Shown in pieces: positions 26,982 through 36,497 of a DNA stretch of 64,000 nt. The notes beneath the pieces were generated by a model. That model made no database searches and was not told the origin of the DNA. It saw only the letters and a program-made list of their open reading frames with translations. Position 1 is the stretch's first letter; every line of letters starts with the position of its first letter. The position numbers and the translations under genes are program-made. The stretch is from Synechococcus sp. PROS-9-1 (GTDB lineage Bacteria > Cyanobacteriota > Cyanobacteriia > PCC-6307 > Cyanobiaceae), in assembly GCF_014279775.1 (NCBI RefSeq), contig NZ_CP047961.1:1984001-2048000 (forward strand), given 5' to 3'.

Positions 26982-29050
26982 CTATTTAAGGACTTTTCCA
27001 CAGCACGCACGGCCGGCGGTAGTGACTGCACTGCCTCCGGCAACCTCCAGAGCCCCCCCCCCAACACGACAGAGATCGCATCCAGTCCCACCAAAACAGG
27101 CTGATCGCCATGCTGTTGCCGAGCAGCAGCAGCCACCGAGGATGCTCCCCAAGGATTCCAGCCCGCAAGGGTCACGACACTTCGATAGGCACTCGGCCAA
27201 GGATTGTCTGGGAGCAAGGCTTCCAGGGCGGCAAACTGCTTGGCCGCCTCTAATGGCCGATTGGCCAAAACAGCTAAGAGAGCAAGGCTCCAGCGAGCTT
27301 CTTTGTCTGAAGGATTGTTAGCCAGACGTCTCAGAGCCTGCTTCTTCAACGGTTCGCGATAGAGGAAGTGACCATCAAGCATGTGTTCCACAGCAATGGA
27401 GCTGAACACAGCTTCTAATCCCGGAGGCCCTAGCGACAGGCCTGCCGCTAAGGCTGGAAACCGTTCCTGAAACAACACAGGTTCCATGCTGTCTGCATCA
27501 CGACGCCACAGGGAATAAGTCCCCCCCTGCGGCCTAGCGAAGGTTTCAACATGCACAAAAACTCCGCTCGTGCGAACGGCGCGATCCAGTGTTTCAGCAC
27601 TGCCCCGCACCGAGCCCTGATCCCCTTCCGCCAGCAACACCCATTGCCCCTGCTCAAGCACGGGCTTCACATCAAACTTGCTGCTGCCCAATTGCCTCCC
27701 GACCAGCCGTCCTCCTTGTCGGCGACCGTAGTAGCTCACATTGTGCTGATTGAGGTCAGGGGTACTCGGCACCACAATCAACGTCACAGGCTGCGATTTG
27801 GGATCTGCGCCTCCAGCCCGACGCACAATCGCATCCAAGGGGCCTTGATGGCCATGTCCCAAACGCGTGGATTGAACCGACCAGCCATTCGAAACCATGT
27901 TGCAACCACCCAACAGCAAGACCAATCCCGGCAACCAGCTGGAACGCGCCGGCCAGCGCTTTTTCACCCAAAGGCCCCACTGCCAAACGCCACGCGACAA
28001 CAGAATCAGGAACATGGGCAGCAAGGGCGCGATGTAGCGGTCGTCCTTGTTGGGGCTGAGATGGGTAAAAATCCATCCCGCTACAAGGCTGAGAATCAAC
28101 CAACGCCACGCGAGGCGCTCATCGCCATTGAGAGTGCGACGCTGCCAATACCAAAGGATGACCCCACTTCCGCCAAGCACTAACAACCCCCAACCGATCT
28201 GATCAGGAAGCAAACGGACGTACCAAAGCCACCCCTCGAGACTCAACACACCGGGATCACCCTCAAGAGCGGCCGATTCGATCACGGCACGGTTGGTGCC
28301 ACCCAAGGTGGTAATCCAGTTGTGTCTTAACCAGGGCAAGAGTGCCGCAACTACGCAGCCCACACCCATCACCAACTGCCAACGGCGCGCAACGAAGCGA
28401 CGGCCACGGCCAAGGCAAACGCTCGCCACAACCAACAGCAGCACAGGAATGAGAATCAACAGTGCACTTTGTTTCACCAACAACGCACCTGCTATCGACA
28501 GCGCAGCCCAGAGTGCCTGCTGCCAACGTCCCCCATCAAGGGGATGCCACCAACAGCCAAGACGCCAGAGCGCTAGGGCGACCATGGCGGTGAGCGGAAG
28601 TTCCAGCACGTAATCGGTCCGAAGCTCCAGAAGAAGCGGAGCCATCGCGACGACAACGCTGCAAAGCAGGGCAAAGGCTCGTGCCCCTTTCATGGGCTGA
28701 CGCAACGCATGTGCCCAGGACGCAACCACAAACAGCAACAGTCCGTTCCAAAGACTCAAGCTCCAGGCCGCTTGCCTAGGCCAATCCCCGGCGATGGCCA
28801 TCACCGTCCCATTCACCAGGGAAGCCAGTGGAGGGATTTTGGGCGAAAGATCTAATAAAGAGCCCCAACCTTGCCAGCTACCACCCGGGAGAACGGCCAA
28901 GGCACGACCATGATCAAGGGCGCTGTTGAGGTAATCCGCCTGATCCCAGGAGGGTATGCCGCCATGATTGGCCCACCACACCCTGTCGATCAAGGTTGAG
29001 AGCAGCCAAATCAAAGCCAGCAACCCCCGGAATTGCCAAGACTTCATCAA
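26960..29050 (-). CDS. GT39-like polytopic membrane glycosyltransferase
   Basis: A 696-residue protein with about ten membrane segments in the first 380 residues and a long soluble C-terminus. The N-terminal loop [17 protein letters not shown] carries the acidic residues expected for the PMT/ArnT (GT39-type) polyprenyl-phosphate sugar transferases, and [16 protein letters not shown] is the second conserved site. The C-terminal 300 residues include a TPR-like section ([17 protein letters not shown]...). It likely transfers a lipid-linked sugar to a cell-surface acceptor; neither is known. The start overlaps the J-protein stop by four bases. Confidence 0.82.
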   Translation of the reverse strand: MMKSWQFRGLLALIWLLSTLIDRVWWANHGGIPSWDQADYLNSALDHGRALAVLPGGSWQGWGSLLDLSPKIPPLASLVNGTVMAIAGDWPRQAAWSLSLWNGLLLFVVASWAHALRQPMKGARAFALLCSVVVAMAPLLLELRTDYVLELPLTAMVALALWRLGCWWHPLDGGRWQQALWAALSIAGALLVKQSALLILIPVLLLVVASVCLGRGRRFVARRWQLVMGVGCVVAALLPWLRHNWITTLGGTNRAVIESAALEGDPGVLSLEGWLWYVRLLPDQIGWGLLVLGGSGVILWYWQRRTLNGDERLAWRWLILSLVAGWIFTHLSPNKDDRYIAPLLPMFLILLSRGVWQWGLWVKKRWPARSSWLPGLVLLLGGCNMVSNGWSVQSTRLGHGHQGPLDAIVRRAGGADPKSQPVTLIVVPSTPDLNQHNVSYYGRRQGGRLVGRQLGSSKFDVKPVLEQGQWVLLAEGDQGSVRGSAETLDRAVRTSGVFVHVETFARPQGGTYSLWRRDADSMEPVLFQERFPALAAGLSLGPPGLEAVFSSIAVEHMLDGHFLYREPLKKQALRRLANNPSDKEARWSLALLAVLANRPLEAAKQFAALEALLPDNPWPSAYRSVVTLAGWNPWGASSVAAAARQQHGDQPVLVGLDAISVVLGGGLWRLPEAVQSLPPAVRAVEKSLNSQENTSN

Positions 29051-29772
29051 CCGATCTCCAAGCGGCGGCGTTCCTCCTGAAGACGCTTGCGCCTTTGCCT
29101 AGCTTCTCGCAACATCTCACGACCATCGTGGAGATAGCCATCTACGTAGCCCATGGTGTAACGCTCCAATTCGCCAATCGCATCTTCCACTTCAGACAGA
29201 CAGTGATAAAGACTCAGCCCGAATCCTTTTGCAGATGAGGGCGTAGGAGTGGATTGGAACAGATCTTTCACCTTGTCCAGCTTGCTGCGACTTTGCTCCA
29301 AGTATTGACAGAAACCTTCCATCAAACTGTCGTCATAAGGATCCGCCGAAAGCTCACGCAACTGGGCGGAAAAGGGATTGATCACCTGTCCGAGCATGCG
29401 ATCAATCGGTGTGTACACCTTCTTCAACCAATTCGCTAAGGCATCATCCTCAGCGGCAGCATGTCCAGAGGCATGACGAGCAGCCTGACTCGCTCGAGCA
29501 TTTCTGACACCACGGCGGCGTGCTTCTTCCTTCTCTCCAGCCTTAGGGGACACTCGCTGATCGAAGGCGCGCCGTCGGTCGCGATCGCCAAGCAACTCCC
29601 AAGCCGCATTCAAATCAAGGATGCGTTCAGAATCGCCACCCGCATCAGGGTGATGCCTCTTCACAAGTTGGCGATACGCCGCCTTGATTTCAGCTGCAGT
29701 GGCGCTGCGGCTCACTCCGAGCACGCGATAAGGATCACCCCCTTTGATCTCAAGCTGGTCAGAGTGGCTCAA
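29047..29772 (-). CDS. DnaJ-domain (J-protein)
   Basis: A 241-residue protein with an N-terminal J-domain ([20 protein letters not shown], the HPD motif in [13 protein letters not shown]) and a C-terminal region of about 150 residues without zinc-finger or DnaJ substrate domains. It includes [14 protein letters not shown] and a basic tail [19 protein letters not shown]-proteins stimulate Hsp70; this one lacks the standard client-binding part, so the client is unknown. The TTG start overlaps the cysK stop (TTGA). It is in one operon with cysK and the membrane glycosyltransferase. Confidence 0.88.
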   Translation of the reverse strand: MSHSDQLEIKGGDPYRVLGVSRSATAAEIKAAYRQLVKRHHPDAGGDSERILDLNAAWELLGDRDRRRAFDQRVSPKAGEKEEARRRGVRNARASQAARHASGHAAAEDDALANWLKKVYTPIDRMLGQVINPFSAQLRELSADPYDDSLMEGFCQYLEQSRSKLDKVKDLFQSTPTPSSAKGFGLSLYHCLSEVEDAIGELERYTMGYVDGYLHDGREMLREARQRRKRLQEERRRLEIG

Positions 29773-30737
29773 AGCTGACCATCCCGCCGCGCCGGTGAAG
29801 CAGCAGAAGCACTGAACATGGGCGTAGACAGATAACGCTCACCGAAGCTGGCGAGAATCACAACGATCCTTTTCCCAGCCATCTCAGGTCTTTGGCCAAG
29901 ACGGAGGGCAGCAGCCACAGCCGCTCCACTACTAACCCCGGAGAGCAAGCCTTCTTCCCGAGCCAGACAACGCCCCACTTCCATCGCTTCTTGATCACTC
30001 ACCCCAACGATTTCATCAATCAAGCTTCGATCAAAGACAGTGGGAACAAAACCAGCGCCAATGCCCTGAATGCGATGGGGGCCAGGGGCTCCACCCGCCA
30101 AGACTGGACTTGCTGCCGGTTCTACCGCAATCACTTTCAGATCAGGATTGCGCTGCTTTAAAACCCTGGCACAGCCTGTAATGGTGCCACCCGTCCCAAC
30201 TCCAGCGACAAAGGCATCAATCTCACCTCCTGTATCACTCCAGATCTCTTCTGCCGTCGTGTCGGCATGAACCGCTGGATTGGCAGGATTATCAAACTGC
30301 TGCAAGAGATAAGCCTCTGGGATCTCAGAGACGAGCTCTCTGGCCAGATCTAACGCCCCTTGCATTCCTTCATTCCCTGGGGTGAGCTGCAACTCTGCCC
30401 CGTAGGCCCGGAGCATCGCGCGACGCTCCGTACTCATCGTGTCTGGCATGGTGAGGATCAACCGGTAGCCCCGAGCTGCCGCAACCATGGCCAGAGCAAT
30501 TCCTGTGTTTCCACTGGTGGGCTCCACAAGCACGGTGCGTCCTGGAGCGATGGTGCCGGCTTGTTCAGCAGCCTGAACCATCGAACCTGCAATCCGATCC
30601 TTGACAGAAGCCGTGGGATTGAAGCTTTCTAGCTTTGCTACCAATTCAGCCAGACAACCGCTGCGCTTGGGAAGCCTGTTCAGACGTACAAGAGGCGTAT
30701 GACCCACCAGTTCTGTGATGTCGGGTGCAATTGCCAT
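29769..30737 (-). CDS. cysK: Cysteine synthase (O-acetylserine sulfhydrylase)
   Basis: PLP enzyme that makes cysteine from O-acetylserine and sulfide. The PLP lysine is in [14 protein letters not shown]; the substrate loop reads [12 protein letters not shown]; the phosphate-binding glycines are in [10 protein letters not shown], and the C-terminal serine is in [14 protein letters not shown]. The 322-residue length from the ATG at 30737 is normal; a TTG four codons upstream is open but less likely. It overlaps the following J-protein by four bases. Confidence 0.95.
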   Translation of the reverse strand: MAIAPDITELVGHTPLVRLNRLPKRSGCLAELVAKLESFNPTASVKDRIAGSMVQAAEQAGTIAPGRTVLVEPTSGNTGIALAMVAAARGYRLILTMPDTMSTERRAMLRAYGAELQLTPGNEGMQGALDLARELVSEIPEAYLLQQFDNPANPAVHADTTAEEIWSDTGGEIDAFVAGVGTGGTITGCARVLKQRNPDLKVIAVEPAASPVLAGGAPGPHRIQGIGAGFVPTVFDRSLIDEIVGVSDQEAMEVGRCLAREEGLLSGVSSGAAVAAALRLGQRPEMAGKRIVVILASFGERYLSTPMFSASAASPARRDGQL

Positions 30738-30915
30738 GCTCTTATCCAATCAGATGACGACCCAGAGACCTATTCTCTTCCGGTCAAAGCCAACAATAGA
30801 AAGCACTCATTATAAAAAAGGCTTTTACAAGGTACTGGCTGGCCTTCAGATAATTATTTCGAGAACAAAATTCCTATAAAAAAGTTTGAAACATGATTCT
30901 AAATATTGAATCCAT

Positions 30916-30942
30916 AAAAAAAACCCTCTCGCGAGAGAGGGT
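30916..30942 (-). terminator. Rho-independent terminator of the porin gene
   Basis: Read on the minus strand, an 8-bp perfect stem ACCCTCTC/GAGAGGGT closes a TCGC loop and is followed by a run of eight T. It lies 30 bases after the porin stop codon. The stem and the T run together leave little doubt that it ends the porin transcript. Confidence 0.9.
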
Positions 30943-30971
30943 AAGTAACGGTATTGAAATTAATACAACGA

Positions 30972-32579
30972 TCAGAAAACGAACGTAGTCTTAATCATTC
31001 CGCCGAAGCTGTTGAAGCTATCGCCGTCGGTGACCGTGCTGTCCTTGTCTCCACCAAGAGGACGACTGAAGTAGTGAACTGCAGGCGTCACAGAAATGTT
31101 GTCGGTGACTTGGAAGTTGTAGAACAGCTCGAAAGCATAGTTCCCATCAGCAACGAAATCATCACTGGAGTTTTTCTTATCGATGCTGGTCACGAAAGTT
31201 GGCTGACCAACTGCAAATCCAAGTGCATTACCTTCAAGGAATGCATCATCCCATTGAAGACCTACGTACCAAGACTGGGACGTTGAGGATTCAAGAACAG
31301 ATCCATCATAAGTAATTCCGTTACCATCAGCTGAACTATTGGTGGAATTAATACCCCAACCAGCACTGACAGAAGGAATAATTCCAGTTTCCTCAGGCAT
31401 CCACCAAGCACTTAAAGCTGCTGAGTTTGTTACCCCATTAGCCTGAAGTTTGTTGGCCAAAGGAGTGCCGTTGCCGCTATAAAGGCCAACACCATTGTCA
31501 GTGGAACCGTAGTTGTAGGCAACAGCTACACCCCATTGCTCAGGAGCATAGGAGAGCTGAACGGTTCCGTTTGAGCCAGCACCATCAGTTGCGATACCAC
31601 CAGTATCGGGATCGGAACCGTTGCCATTGGTGCTGAGATAGCTTGCGCTGATATTGAAATCATCTTTAGACCAAATGACTCCAGCACCAGCACCTAAAGC
31701 AAGGTTGTAGGCACCTGGAGCGCCTGCATAGGTGAAGAAATCAACAGTCATAGCTGCTGGATAAGCAGCAGGCCACACTGCCAACATGTCATCCTGACGA
31801 ACCATTGGGCCACCAGTGAAGGTGAACTCATCTGCTACAGGGAACTGATAAAAGAGCCTGTCGAGTTCCAGGTTATTACCAGTTTGATATCCATACTCTT
31901 GACTCCATAGTCCAACTACTCCATTTCCAGCATAAACATCTGAAATGTTTGCAGAACGGAGACGAGTTCTCAGGAGGTCTTCACCAGTGAAACTGGTATC
32001 AAGGAAGATTCTCAGATCATAAGAAAATGATGTGGCACCATCTGCTTTGTCAGTGGCATCTCCTAAGTCTCCACCAGCTGGATTCTTTGCATCACCACCA
32101 TAAGTAGTAGCACCAAGAGCCCAGAAGGAATTAACCGTCATCTTGGTGGTGGTGGAGAACTGCTGAGCTTCCAGTTCACCAACTTTGGCTTCAAGTCCGT
32201 CAACACGGCCCTTGAGGATGGCGAGTTCTTTAGAGAACTCTTTCATCAGCATTTTCAGCTCGTCGGTCACTTCAGTGACGCGGTCGAGACATGCGTTCAA
32301 CAGAGCAGCCGCTTCAAAGCGGGTCATTGCCCTGTTACCGCGGAAGGTGCCGTTGGGGTAACCAGCAACACAGCCGTAGCGCTCTACCAGGTTGCCAAGA
32401 GCCTGATAAGCCCAATCGGTTGGGTAAACGTCTGAAAACTGAGTGATGCTGGTGACTTGCTCGCCTGTGGCGGCGTAGTCAGATACACCGTTGAAGTTCA
32501 GCTCAGTGGCGTTAGCAGCCATAGGAGCCAAAAGGCCCAAGGCAGCTGGGGCCACCAGCAGTTGATGGAAAAGTTTCAT
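30972..32579 (-). CDS. SLH-domain OprB-like outer-membrane porin
   Basis: A 535-residue precursor with a signal peptide (MKLFHQLLVAPAALGLLAPM then ANATELN), one S-layer homology domain (QFSDVYPTDWAYQALGNLV, then ERYGCVAGYPNGTFRGNRA, about residues 47-90), a coiled coil (MKEFSKELAILKGRVDGLEA), and a long beta-rich barrel with OprB-like repeats. It matches the SomA/SomB group, the dominant outer-membrane porins of Synechococcus; the SLH part anchors to peptidoglycan and the barrel lets small solutes through. Ends in F-V-F as expected for barrel insertion. A strong terminator follows. Confidence 0.93.
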   Translation of the reverse strand: MKLFHQLLVAPAALGLLAPMAANATELNFNGVSDYAATGEQVTSITQFSDVYPTDWAYQALGNLVERYGCVAGYPNGTFRGNRAMTRFEAAALLNACLDRVTEVTDELKMLMKEFSKELAILKGRVDGLEAKVGELEAQQFSTTTKMTVNSFWALGATTYGGDAKNPAGGDLGDATDKADGATSFSYDLRIFLDTSFTGEDLLRTRLRSANISDVYAGNGVVGLWSQEYGYQTGNNLELDRLFYQFPVADEFTFTGGPMVRQDDMLAVWPAAYPAAMTVDFFTYAGAPGAYNLALGAGAGVIWSKDDFNISASYLSTNGNGSDPDTGGIATDGAGSNGTVQLSYAPEQWGVAVAYNYGSTDNGVGLYSGNGTPLANKLQANGVTNSAALSAWWMPEETGIIPSVSAGWGINSTNSSADGNGITYDGSVLESSTSQSWYVGLQWDDAFLEGNALGFAVGQPTFVTSIDKKNSSDDFVADGNYAFELFYNFQVTDNISVTPAVHYFSRPLGGDKDSTVTDGDSFNSFGGMIKTTFVF

Positions 32580-32793
32580 TTCGGCCTCACACCAAAAATT
32601 TGAGGTACTTAAGACGTATTAACGCCCATTCCAAAATGCATTACCCAGACAAAAGAATTAAGTCCGCCTGTGCCAGAAATCACAACGTCATGTATCAAGG
32701 GCTACGGTTTCCAGGCAGCCGTTTTGCTGATCGCTGATACCACTGCAAAAAGAATAAGCATCAACTATTGATGAGTGATGCGTTCTTAGGGCT
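32580..32793. promoter_or_regulatory. Divergent intergenic region, porin and DUF2079 copy A
   Basis: 214 bases between divergent genes. It is AT-rich near the porin start and must hold the promoter and 5' leader of the porin and probably that of the first DUF2079 gene. I see no clear operator, riboswitch or tRNA in it. Confidence 0.4.
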
Positions 32794-34485
32794 GTGCGGT
32801 TTCCCTTCACCATCATCAAAGTCCTGAGGTGGCCGCGCTCTCCTCAGATGAAAGATTTTTGCACCAACCGGCGCATCGTCATTGCTGCGCTGATCTTTGC
32901 AGTCATTGCACTGCTACTTCAGGCTTGGCGCTCCCATGTACTCCTTGCCAGTTACGACCAAGGCATTTTTCAGCAAGTGTTGTGGAACAGCCTGCGGGGA
33001 CACCCCTTTGAGAGCACGCTCTCCTCACAGCTCTCCACCAATGTGATCCACAGCGGTGAACCACCAGGCTTGGGCTATGCGCGATTAGGCCAACATTTCA
33101 CCCCCTCCCTACTCCTTTGGGCGCCTTTGTTCGCGTTGATCGGAGGTGCTGCACTTCCCCTTGTACAAGTGGGGCTCATTGTCTCTGCAGGGTTATTCCT
33201 CCATCGACTCGCCCTTCAACTCGTTCCAGCAAGGACGGCGAACTGGCTGACGTATGGGTTTTACGGAGGGAATGCACTGATCGGACCCACGCTGGGAAAT
33301 TTCACTGATCTCTGCCAGCTTCCCGTCGCTGTTTTTGCCTTGATGTTGGGTCTTCAGAGGCGAATGGGATGGTTGATCCTGAGCGCCGCTGTTCTGATCC
33401 CGCTTATTCGAGAAGACACGGGCATCATGCTGATTGCCATCGGACTGTGGTTGCTCTTTCGAGAACCCAAACGATGGCCCATCGCGATTGCCCTCATCAT
33501 CTGGGGTGCTGGATGGATGGTGCTGGTCACGAATGCATTGATGCCGCTGTTCTCGGAGGACAACAGCAAGCGATTCATGGTGGAAAACTTTGGCCAATAT
33601 CTCGATGTGGATCCGAGCGAAGGAGCGAGCAGCCTTTCCGTATTGCAACAGGCTTTGGGCCAACCATTCATCCTTCTCAAGGAACTTTTCTCCCCCCCAG
33701 GGAAAACTTTCTTGTACCTCCTGGGGCATGGCCTCCCATTTCTGATGGTGCCGCTGATCAGCCTCGATGCATGGATCCTTGCGGGCCCATCACTCCTTGG
33801 CTTGTTTCTGGCCCAAGGCAGCAATGACCCGCTTTCGATCACCATTCGCTACACGCTGCTTGTGGTGCCAGGCTTCAGCCTCGGAGCACTGCTCTGGTGG
33901 AGCCGTCGCCAGCAACAAATCCCCGGCCGCGGAACGCGTCTGGCATGGGGAATCGCCATCAGCCTTTCTCTTCTGCTCACCGTGAGCAGCAACCCCCACC
34001 GAAGCCTTTCGTGGATTATTCCTGACAGCGTTAGGCCAATAGTTTTTAGCAGTCCTATTCGGCAATGGGAACACGGTCGGGATGCGCGCCAAGTTCTGAA
34101 TCTGATCCCTAAAGACGCATCCGTGAGCGCTAACACACCCCTCGTCCCTTTAATCGCTCGACGTGAGGTGGCAGTGCGTTATCCCAAATCGCTGCATTAC
34201 CTCGACCGCAACAAGAACAAACTTGCGGTGGATTGGATCGCCGTCGATCTCGACTGGTTAGAGCGCTACAGCGTGGCCTTTCGCGGTGATTGGCGTGCGC
34301 TGAAACGCATCAAGCAGGAATTACCAAGACAAATGGACGCCTACCGAGTGCAAGCGATCGAGAATGGTATCGCTGTTTTGCAACGTGACGGACCTCAAAA
34401 GCTTGCGTTGGAGAGGCAATTGCGAAAACGGCTAGCGACTCCTATGGCACCTGACCCAAGCCAACCATCCAACAACAAATCCTAA
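32794..34485 (+). CDS. DUF2079 membrane protein, copy A
   Basis: A 563-residue polytopic protein of the DUF2079 family, about eleven membrane helices, distantly like GT39-type glycosyltransferases. Conserved blocks are ASYDQGIFQQVLWNSLRGHP, FTDLCQLP, LIREDTGI and SKRFMVENFGQYL. The first start is GTG at 32794 and an ATG at 32848 (MKDFCTNRR) is a reasonable alternative. Function is unknown; relatives are linked to polysaccharide or protein glycosylation. It is about 60% alike in its blocks to copy B (36498-38126) and shares with it a 64-base stretch identical at DNA level. Confidence 0.8.
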   Translation: MRFPFTIIKVLRWPRSPQMKDFCTNRRIVIAALIFAVIALLLQAWRSHVLLASYDQGIFQQVLWNSLRGHPFESTLSSQLSTNVIHSGEPPGLGYARLGQHFTPSLLLWAPLFALIGGAALPLVQVGLIVSAGLFLHRLALQLVPARTANWLTYGFYGGNALIGPTLGNFTDLCQLPVAVFALMLGLQRRMGWLILSAAVLIPLIREDTGIMLIAIGLWLLFREPKRWPIAIALIIWGAGWMVLVTNALMPLFSEDNSKRFMVENFGQYLDVDPSEGASSLSVLQQALGQPFILLKELFSPPGKTFLYLLGHGLPFLMVPLISLDAWILAGPSLLGLFLAQGSNDPLSITIRYTLLVVPGFSLGALLWWSRRQQQIPGRGTRLAWGIAISLSLLLTVSSNPHRSLSWIIPDSVRPIVFSSPIRQWEHGRDARQVLNLIPKDASVSANTPLVPLIARREVAVRYPKSLHYLDRNKNKLAVDWIAVDLDWLERYSVAFRGDWRALKRIKQELPRQMDAYRVQAIENGIAVLQRDGPQKLALERQLRKRLATPMAPDPSQPSNNKS

Positions 34486-34492
34486 AACGATA

Positions 34493-34517
34493 CCCCCGAC
34501 CAGAAACTGGCCGGGGG
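34493..34517 (-). terminator. Terminator-like hairpin after the micro-ORF, copy 1
   Basis: Strong hairpin with an 11-base arm CCCCCGACCAG (34493-34503), a 3-base loop and CTGGCCGGGGG, with one mismatch. On the minus strand it is followed by TATCGTTTT, so it could end a minus-strand transcript coming from the micro-ORF at 34574-34684; it also sits just after the DUF2079 copy A stop and may serve both strands. A matching hairpin stands at 39826-39853. Confidence 0.6.
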
Positions 34518-34573
34518 CTCTCGCCGGGTCCGCTCTGGCGCGGAACCGATTGATCAGTCAAAAGAAAATGCCG

Positions 34574-34684
34574 TCAGCCGGCGTTCTCCGCGATCAGCAG
34601 ACCCTGGGTCAAACAACTGGAACTCATGGACACCTCCTCCTGGATGGATAAATGAACGCCGGCGATGCATTCGATCTCATTCAT
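34574..34684 (-). CDS. Micro-ORF, duplicated element copy 1
   Basis: A 36-codon frame, MNEIECIAGVHLSIQEEVS then MSSSCLTQGLLIAENAG. The inner ATG at 34627 has an excellent GGAGGTGT ribosome-binding site five bases before it, so a 17-residue peptide is the more likely product. A second copy (39906-40006) matches it; all three differences inside the two coding-like blocks are third-codon-position changes (ATC/ATT, ACC/ACT, CTG/CTT). That supports past or present selection for a peptide. No family is recognised. The outer start overlaps the CATG of the divergent GT39-like gene. Confidence 0.5.
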   Translation of the reverse strand: MNEIECIAGVHLSIQEEVSMSSSCLTQGLLIAENAG

Positions 34685-36281
34685 GGACCCGAAGGTTGAG
34701 GATGAGACCACATCACTGCGATCTAGTCCTTTGAAAGATAACGGACGCTGGGAGGTTCCGTCAGTGCCATTGCCGCTTTTGCTCTGGTTGCTCACCCTGC
34801 TGATTTGGCTCCCTTGGCTGGGCAATCTGCCGTTACGAGATTGGGATGAAGCTCTAGTTGCAGGAGTCTCCCGTTCCACCGCAGCACAACCGGCTTGGGA
34901 CTGGCTACTAGCCATGAAAAACAGTGAGTCGATTTACCTCAACAAACCACCAGGACTGCACTGGCTGATCGGTGCATCGATCAAGCGATTTGGAGACGAC
35001 GAATGGGCCGTACGCCTAATACCAAGTCTTCTTGCCAGCTTGGCCGTTCCACTCATCGTGATCCTGCGACGCCAACTCAGCAATGGAACAGGGACTGAGC
35101 GCTCCGCCCTTTGTTCCGGTTTGATCCTGATGACCCTTTTGCCCATGGCACGCCATGGGCGGCTGGCGATGTTGGACGGGACGCTTGTGAGCTGCAGTTT
35201 GCTACTAATCAGCGGTTGGCTCAGCAGCAAACGCTGGCCTTGGCATGGCTTGCTTGCTGGATTGGGAGGGAGCGGCATCTTGCTCCTGAAGCCACCAGCC
35301 CTGATTGGTTACTTGGCCATAGTTGGGATCATCACCCTTTTCGACAAACCCTCCAGCAGAAAGACTTCAGCCTTGGGCTGGGCGATCAGCGGCCTGATCC
35401 CAGGAGCGATCTGGCACCTCTGGCACTTTGGGCAGCGCGGCAGCAATGCACTCTTGATGTGGGGAGGCCAAGGGTTTAGTCGCGTAACAGAGGTCCTCGG
35501 CGACAAGAGTGGGGCCTGGGTGATGCCACTAACGGAAGTTCTTGAGGGGGGATGGCCCTGGATCCTGCTCCTACCTAGTGGCGTGTACTGGGCATGGCGC
35601 CATCGGAAAACCTCTACTGGCTTATGGGAACTAGGCCTTCTAGCCGGTAGCGCGCTGATGGTGTTGCCCTTACAGACCCAGTTGCCTTGGTATAGCCACC
35701 TCCTCTGGCCACCTATCGCCCTTCTATGCGGAGAAACCCTGGCTGGACTCCTAAAGGAGGGTCGCCCCCACTGGATCCCACAAGCCTGGCAATGGATCGG
35801 AGCTCTCCTCCTGATCAGCACTACGGTTCTGCTGGCGATGAACACCAGCGCAGCACTTCCATTGCCAGCCTTGGTTGCCGCAGGCCTTGGCTTGATCATC
35901 GGCGGGCTGAAGCTCTCGAAGCCCCTACAGCTTTCACGCCAGCAGGGGCTCGCCGTGGTGGTCACGGGTTGGAGCCTTGGGCTTCTTGCACTGTGGCACA
36001 GCCATCTATGGCTATGGGAACTGAATGAAAGCTGGGATCCCAGGCCTGTCGCAGCACAGATCCGATTGCTCCCTCCTGATGCAATTGTGATGCTGGACGG
36101 ATCTACACGCCCCTCACTGAATTGGTATGCCAAACATTCTCTACAAGAATTAAATACCAGTACGCCAAAGGAGTTTTGGCTCGTAAGCGAGCAATCCCGT
36201 CAAGGCTGCACAAACATATCCGTCGATCCAAAAGCGACTGATTGGCACCTCTGGCATTGTTTTTCCTTTGACCAACCATGA
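34683..36281 (+). CDS. GT39-like membrane glycosyltransferase, second copy
   Basis: A 532-residue ArnT/PMT-like protein with about ten hydrophobic helices. The first lumenal loop has the acidic pair RDWDEALVAGVSRSTA, typical of polyprenyl-phosphate-sugar transferases, and KNSESIYLNKPPGLHWLIGA provides the conserved KPP motif of ArnT. The substrate is unknown. The ATG at 34683 (MDPKVEDE) is chosen; a start at 34665 (MHSISF) would run through the repeat block. It lies between DUF2079 copy A and the DUF2079 remnant, suggesting a cell-surface glycosylation cluster. Confidence 0.85.
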   Translation: MDPKVEDETTSLRSSPLKDNGRWEVPSVPLPLLLWLLTLLIWLPWLGNLPLRDWDEALVAGVSRSTAAQPAWDWLLAMKNSESIYLNKPPGLHWLIGASIKRFGDDEWAVRLIPSLLASLAVPLIVILRRQLSNGTGTERSALCSGLILMTLLPMARHGRLAMLDGTLVSCSLLLISGWLSSKRWPWHGLLAGLGGSGILLLKPPALIGYLAIVGIITLFDKPSSRKTSALGWAISGLIPGAIWHLWHFGQRGSNALLMWGGQGFSRVTEVLGDKSGAWVMPLTEVLEGGWPWILLLPSGVYWAWRHRKTSTGLWELGLLAGSALMVLPLQTQLPWYSHLLWPPIALLCGETLAGLLKEGRPHWIPQAWQWIGALLLISTTVLLAMNTSAALPLPALVAAGLGLIIGGLKLSKPLQLSRQQGLAVVVTGWSLGLLALWHSHLWLWELNESWDPRPVAAQIRLLPPDAIVMLDGSTRPSLNWYAKHSLQELNTSTPKEFWLVSEQSRQGCTNISVDPKATDWHLWHCFSFDQP

Positions 36282-36307
36282 ACACCACGCCATCCGCACG
36301 CCTTTGA

Positions 36308-36490
36308 TGGGCATCCTTATCCTCTTGCGTGGCATTCCTTGGTTGGGGAGTAGCGGCTTCGCGCCATTAGCTGATTCTGAGCAATGCTTACGATCTAGGC
36401 CTGTTTGAGCAATGGGCCTGGATCATCGGCAATGGGCCACTACCCATATCTTCGATGGAAGAAGTTCATGTCCTGGCTGATCATGATGGA
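36308..36490 (+). pseudogene. DUF2079 remnant
   Basis: Translating this stretch in the frame of base 36308 gives ...CVAFLGWGVAASRH, a TAG stop at 36368, then LILSNAYDLGLFEQWAWIIG and NGPLPISSMEEVHVLADHDG. This is the N-terminal part of a DUF2079 protein (compare SSALRHLWLQSNGFDLGIYD in copy C). A stop codon lies inside and the rest of the protein is missing, because copy B begins directly after. It is therefore a truncated duplicate. Only part of it shows up as an open frame. Confidence 0.7.
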
Positions 36491-36497
36491 AGACTCC

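Noticed and set aside
34574-34915. 113-codon minus-strand frame over the start of the GT39-like gene
   Set aside because: Only its last 36 codons belong to the repeated element; the rest is the antisense shadow of a well-supported gene.
36405-36497. Extended N-terminus of DUF2079 copy B
   Set aside because: The 31 extra codons are the out-of-frame reading of a remnant of another DUF2079 gene; the real start is 36486 or 36498.
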